Positions 6,187-7,962 of a DNA stretch of 7,962 nucleotides are shown here, piece after piece. This stretch comes from Betaproteobacteria bacterium (GTDB lineage Bacteria; Pseudomonadota; Gammaproteobacteria; Burkholderiales; SG8-39), in NCBI GenBank assembly GCA_009693345.1, contig SHXL01000129.1, positions 1 through 7,962 of the forward strand, written 5' to 3'. The stretch's first letter is position 1; each line of letters begins with the position of its first letter. The translations under genes were made by a program, and so were the position numbers. The notes beneath the pieces were generated by a model. It made no database searches, was not told where the DNA came from, and was given only the letters and a program-made list of their open reading frames with translations.

Positions 6187-6229
6187 TCTATAGCCTTGTT
6201 TCCAAGGCCATTCTGCGACATATGTCACA
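6187..6229 (-). promoter_or_regulatory. CRP/FNR-type activator site and promoter of the receiver-like gene
   Basis: Read on the minus strand, TGTGACATATGTCGCA (6229-6214) matches the CRP consensus TGTGA-N6-TCACA at 9 of 10 positions and contains the perfect 10-base palindrome GACATATGTC (6217-6226). Downstream is a -10-like TATAGA (6192-6187). If that hexamer occupies -12 to -7, the operator centre (6221.5) falls at -41.5, the class II position for CRP/FNR activators. The -35 hexamer at 17 bases spacing (CAGAAT) is poor, as expected for an activator-dependent promoter. The start would be near 6178-6180, about 90 bases before the ATG. Confidence 0.6.
6193..6208. repeat. Palindrome GCCTTG-N4-CAAGGC in the promoter spacer
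   Basis: A perfect 6-bp inverted repeat around 4 bases (GAAA on the minus strand) directly abuts the TATAGA element on its upstream side. It could be a second operator, overlapping the RNA-polymerase contact region, or an RNA hairpin at the end of the cysS transcript. It lacks a following U-run, so a classical terminator is unlikely. Confidence 0.4.
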
Positions 6230-6257
6230 GTGATCCGTGAAAAATTTGTGACCTCGC

Positions 6258-7622
<1,365 letters not shown>

Positions 7623-7746
7623 GGAGGCGGGCTCCGACGGATTCGTGTTCTGCAGGGGCCCCGGCCTGCGTGGAGCCAAGTTGTGAACCGGCGAGGCTTA
7701 GTCTAGAATGAGCAAGATTCCGTAGAGCCTTGAAAACTATAACACA
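7623..7746. promoter_or_regulatory. Divergent intergenic region between cysS and the secreted-protein gene
   Basis: This 124-base gap must hold the start signals of both genes. Only the rightward promoter is clear. On the minus strand I see the cysS ribosome-binding site (GGAG, 7635-7632) but no convincing -35/-10 pair, and no T-box or other recognisable leader element. Confidence 0.5.
7681..7709 (+). promoter_or_regulatory. Sigma-70-type promoter of the secreted-protein gene
   Basis: TTGTGA (7681-7686) and TAGAAT (7704-7709) are separated by exactly 17 bases. They match 4 of 6 and 5 of 6 positions of TTGACA and TATAAT. Transcription would start near 7716, about 30 bases before the ATG at 7747. 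Confidence 0.55.
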
Positions 7747-7962
7747 ATGATGACTTCCACCGACCTGCGCCCGATGCTGGCCATGCTGCTCGCGGCATTA
7801 CTGGCAACGTCCAGCCCGGTATTCGCGGATGACGTGGAGGACGCCGCGAAATTACTGAAAGCCGGCCAGCACCAACAGGCGATGGAACGTGTCAACAAGG
7901 TGCTTGCCGCGAAACCCAAGGACGCGCACGACAAGGCGCGCGGCGCGCTCGAGCAATCGATC
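7747..7962 (+). CDS. Secreted protein, probably tetratricopeptide-repeat type (partial, 3' end outside window)
   Basis: An open frame of 72 codons runs from ATG 7747 to the window edge. Residues 1-27 are a signal peptide: TSTDLRP, the hydrophobic run MLAMLLAALLA (10-20), and cleavage after VFA27. The mature start DDVEDAAKLLKAGQHQQAME is followed by RVNKVLAAKPKDAHDKARGA. The pattern of a helix, a Gly turn, a second helix and a KPKD turn resembles a tetratricopeptide repeat, in which a repeat ends near a Pro. From general knowledge, betaproteobacteria often have a periplasmic TPR protein divergent from cysS, upstream of ppi genes and lpxH; whether that holds here lies outside the window. Two ATGs are in tandem (7747, 7750). 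No clear Shine-Dalgarno precedes them, but the promoter spacing supports this start. Confidence 0.75.
   Translation, partial: MMTSTDLRPMLAMLLAALLATSSPVFADDVEDAAKLLKAGQHQQAMERVNKVLAAKPKDAHDKARGALEQSI

Noticed and set aside
7623..7679. N-terminal extension of cysS to TTG 7679
   Set aside because: It adds 19 Pro/Arg-rich residues before the standard LRIYNSL start; ATG 7622 has a ribosome-binding site and gives zinc ligands at canonical positions.
7729..7762. CTTGAA at 7729 as a third heat-shock promoter
   Set aside because: No CCCCAT-like -10 follows at the right distance; the sequence there is GATGAC inside the start of the gene.

Overview
The window is GC-rich, gene-dense chromosomal DNA, most likely from a betaproteobacterium. 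Three things point there: the hemH-grpE-dnaK-dnaJ order, a Bug/TctC-type periplasmic binding protein, and cysS divergent from a secreted repeat-type protein. The genus cannot be read from the sequence. There is no RNA gene, mobile element, CRISPR array or gene-free stretch over 300 bases.

Bases 1-5668 all read on the + strand. The tail of an unrecognised gene (2-82) is followed by a tctC-type solute-binding protein (84-1046), ferrochelatase hemH (about 1077-1994), and the Hsp70 set grpE (2030-2590), dnaK (2600-4537) and dnaJ (4544-5668). Two near-perfect heat-shock sigma-32 promoters, both CTTGAA-N14-CCCCATnT, are embedded in coding DNA. One overlaps the hemH stop codon and drives grpE. The other lies in the last codons of grpE and drives dnaK-dnaJ. 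The nucleotide-exchange factor and the chaperone/co-chaperone pair can therefore be induced together but from separate start points, while hemH is left to upstream transcription. hemH has no ATG, GTG or TTG in a workable position and probably starts at CTG.

Bases 5688-7622 read on the - strand. A small protein that looks like a degenerate two-component receiver domain (5688-6089) converges on dnaJ. Upstream of it lies cysteinyl-tRNA synthetase cysS (6258-7622). The 168-base gap between them holds a CRP/FNR-type operator (TGTGA-N6-TCGCA) centred exactly 41.5 bases upstream of the start inferred from a TATAGA -10 element, and a leader hairpin predicted to cover the ribosome-binding site.

Bases 7623-7746 are a divergent promoter region. 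A sigma-70-type promoter points right into a secreted protein (7747 to the window end, incomplete) with a clear signal peptide.

The genes are conserved housekeeping functions: haem synthesis, protein folding and tRNA charging. The less ordinary content is in the control elements and in the small receiver-like gene.
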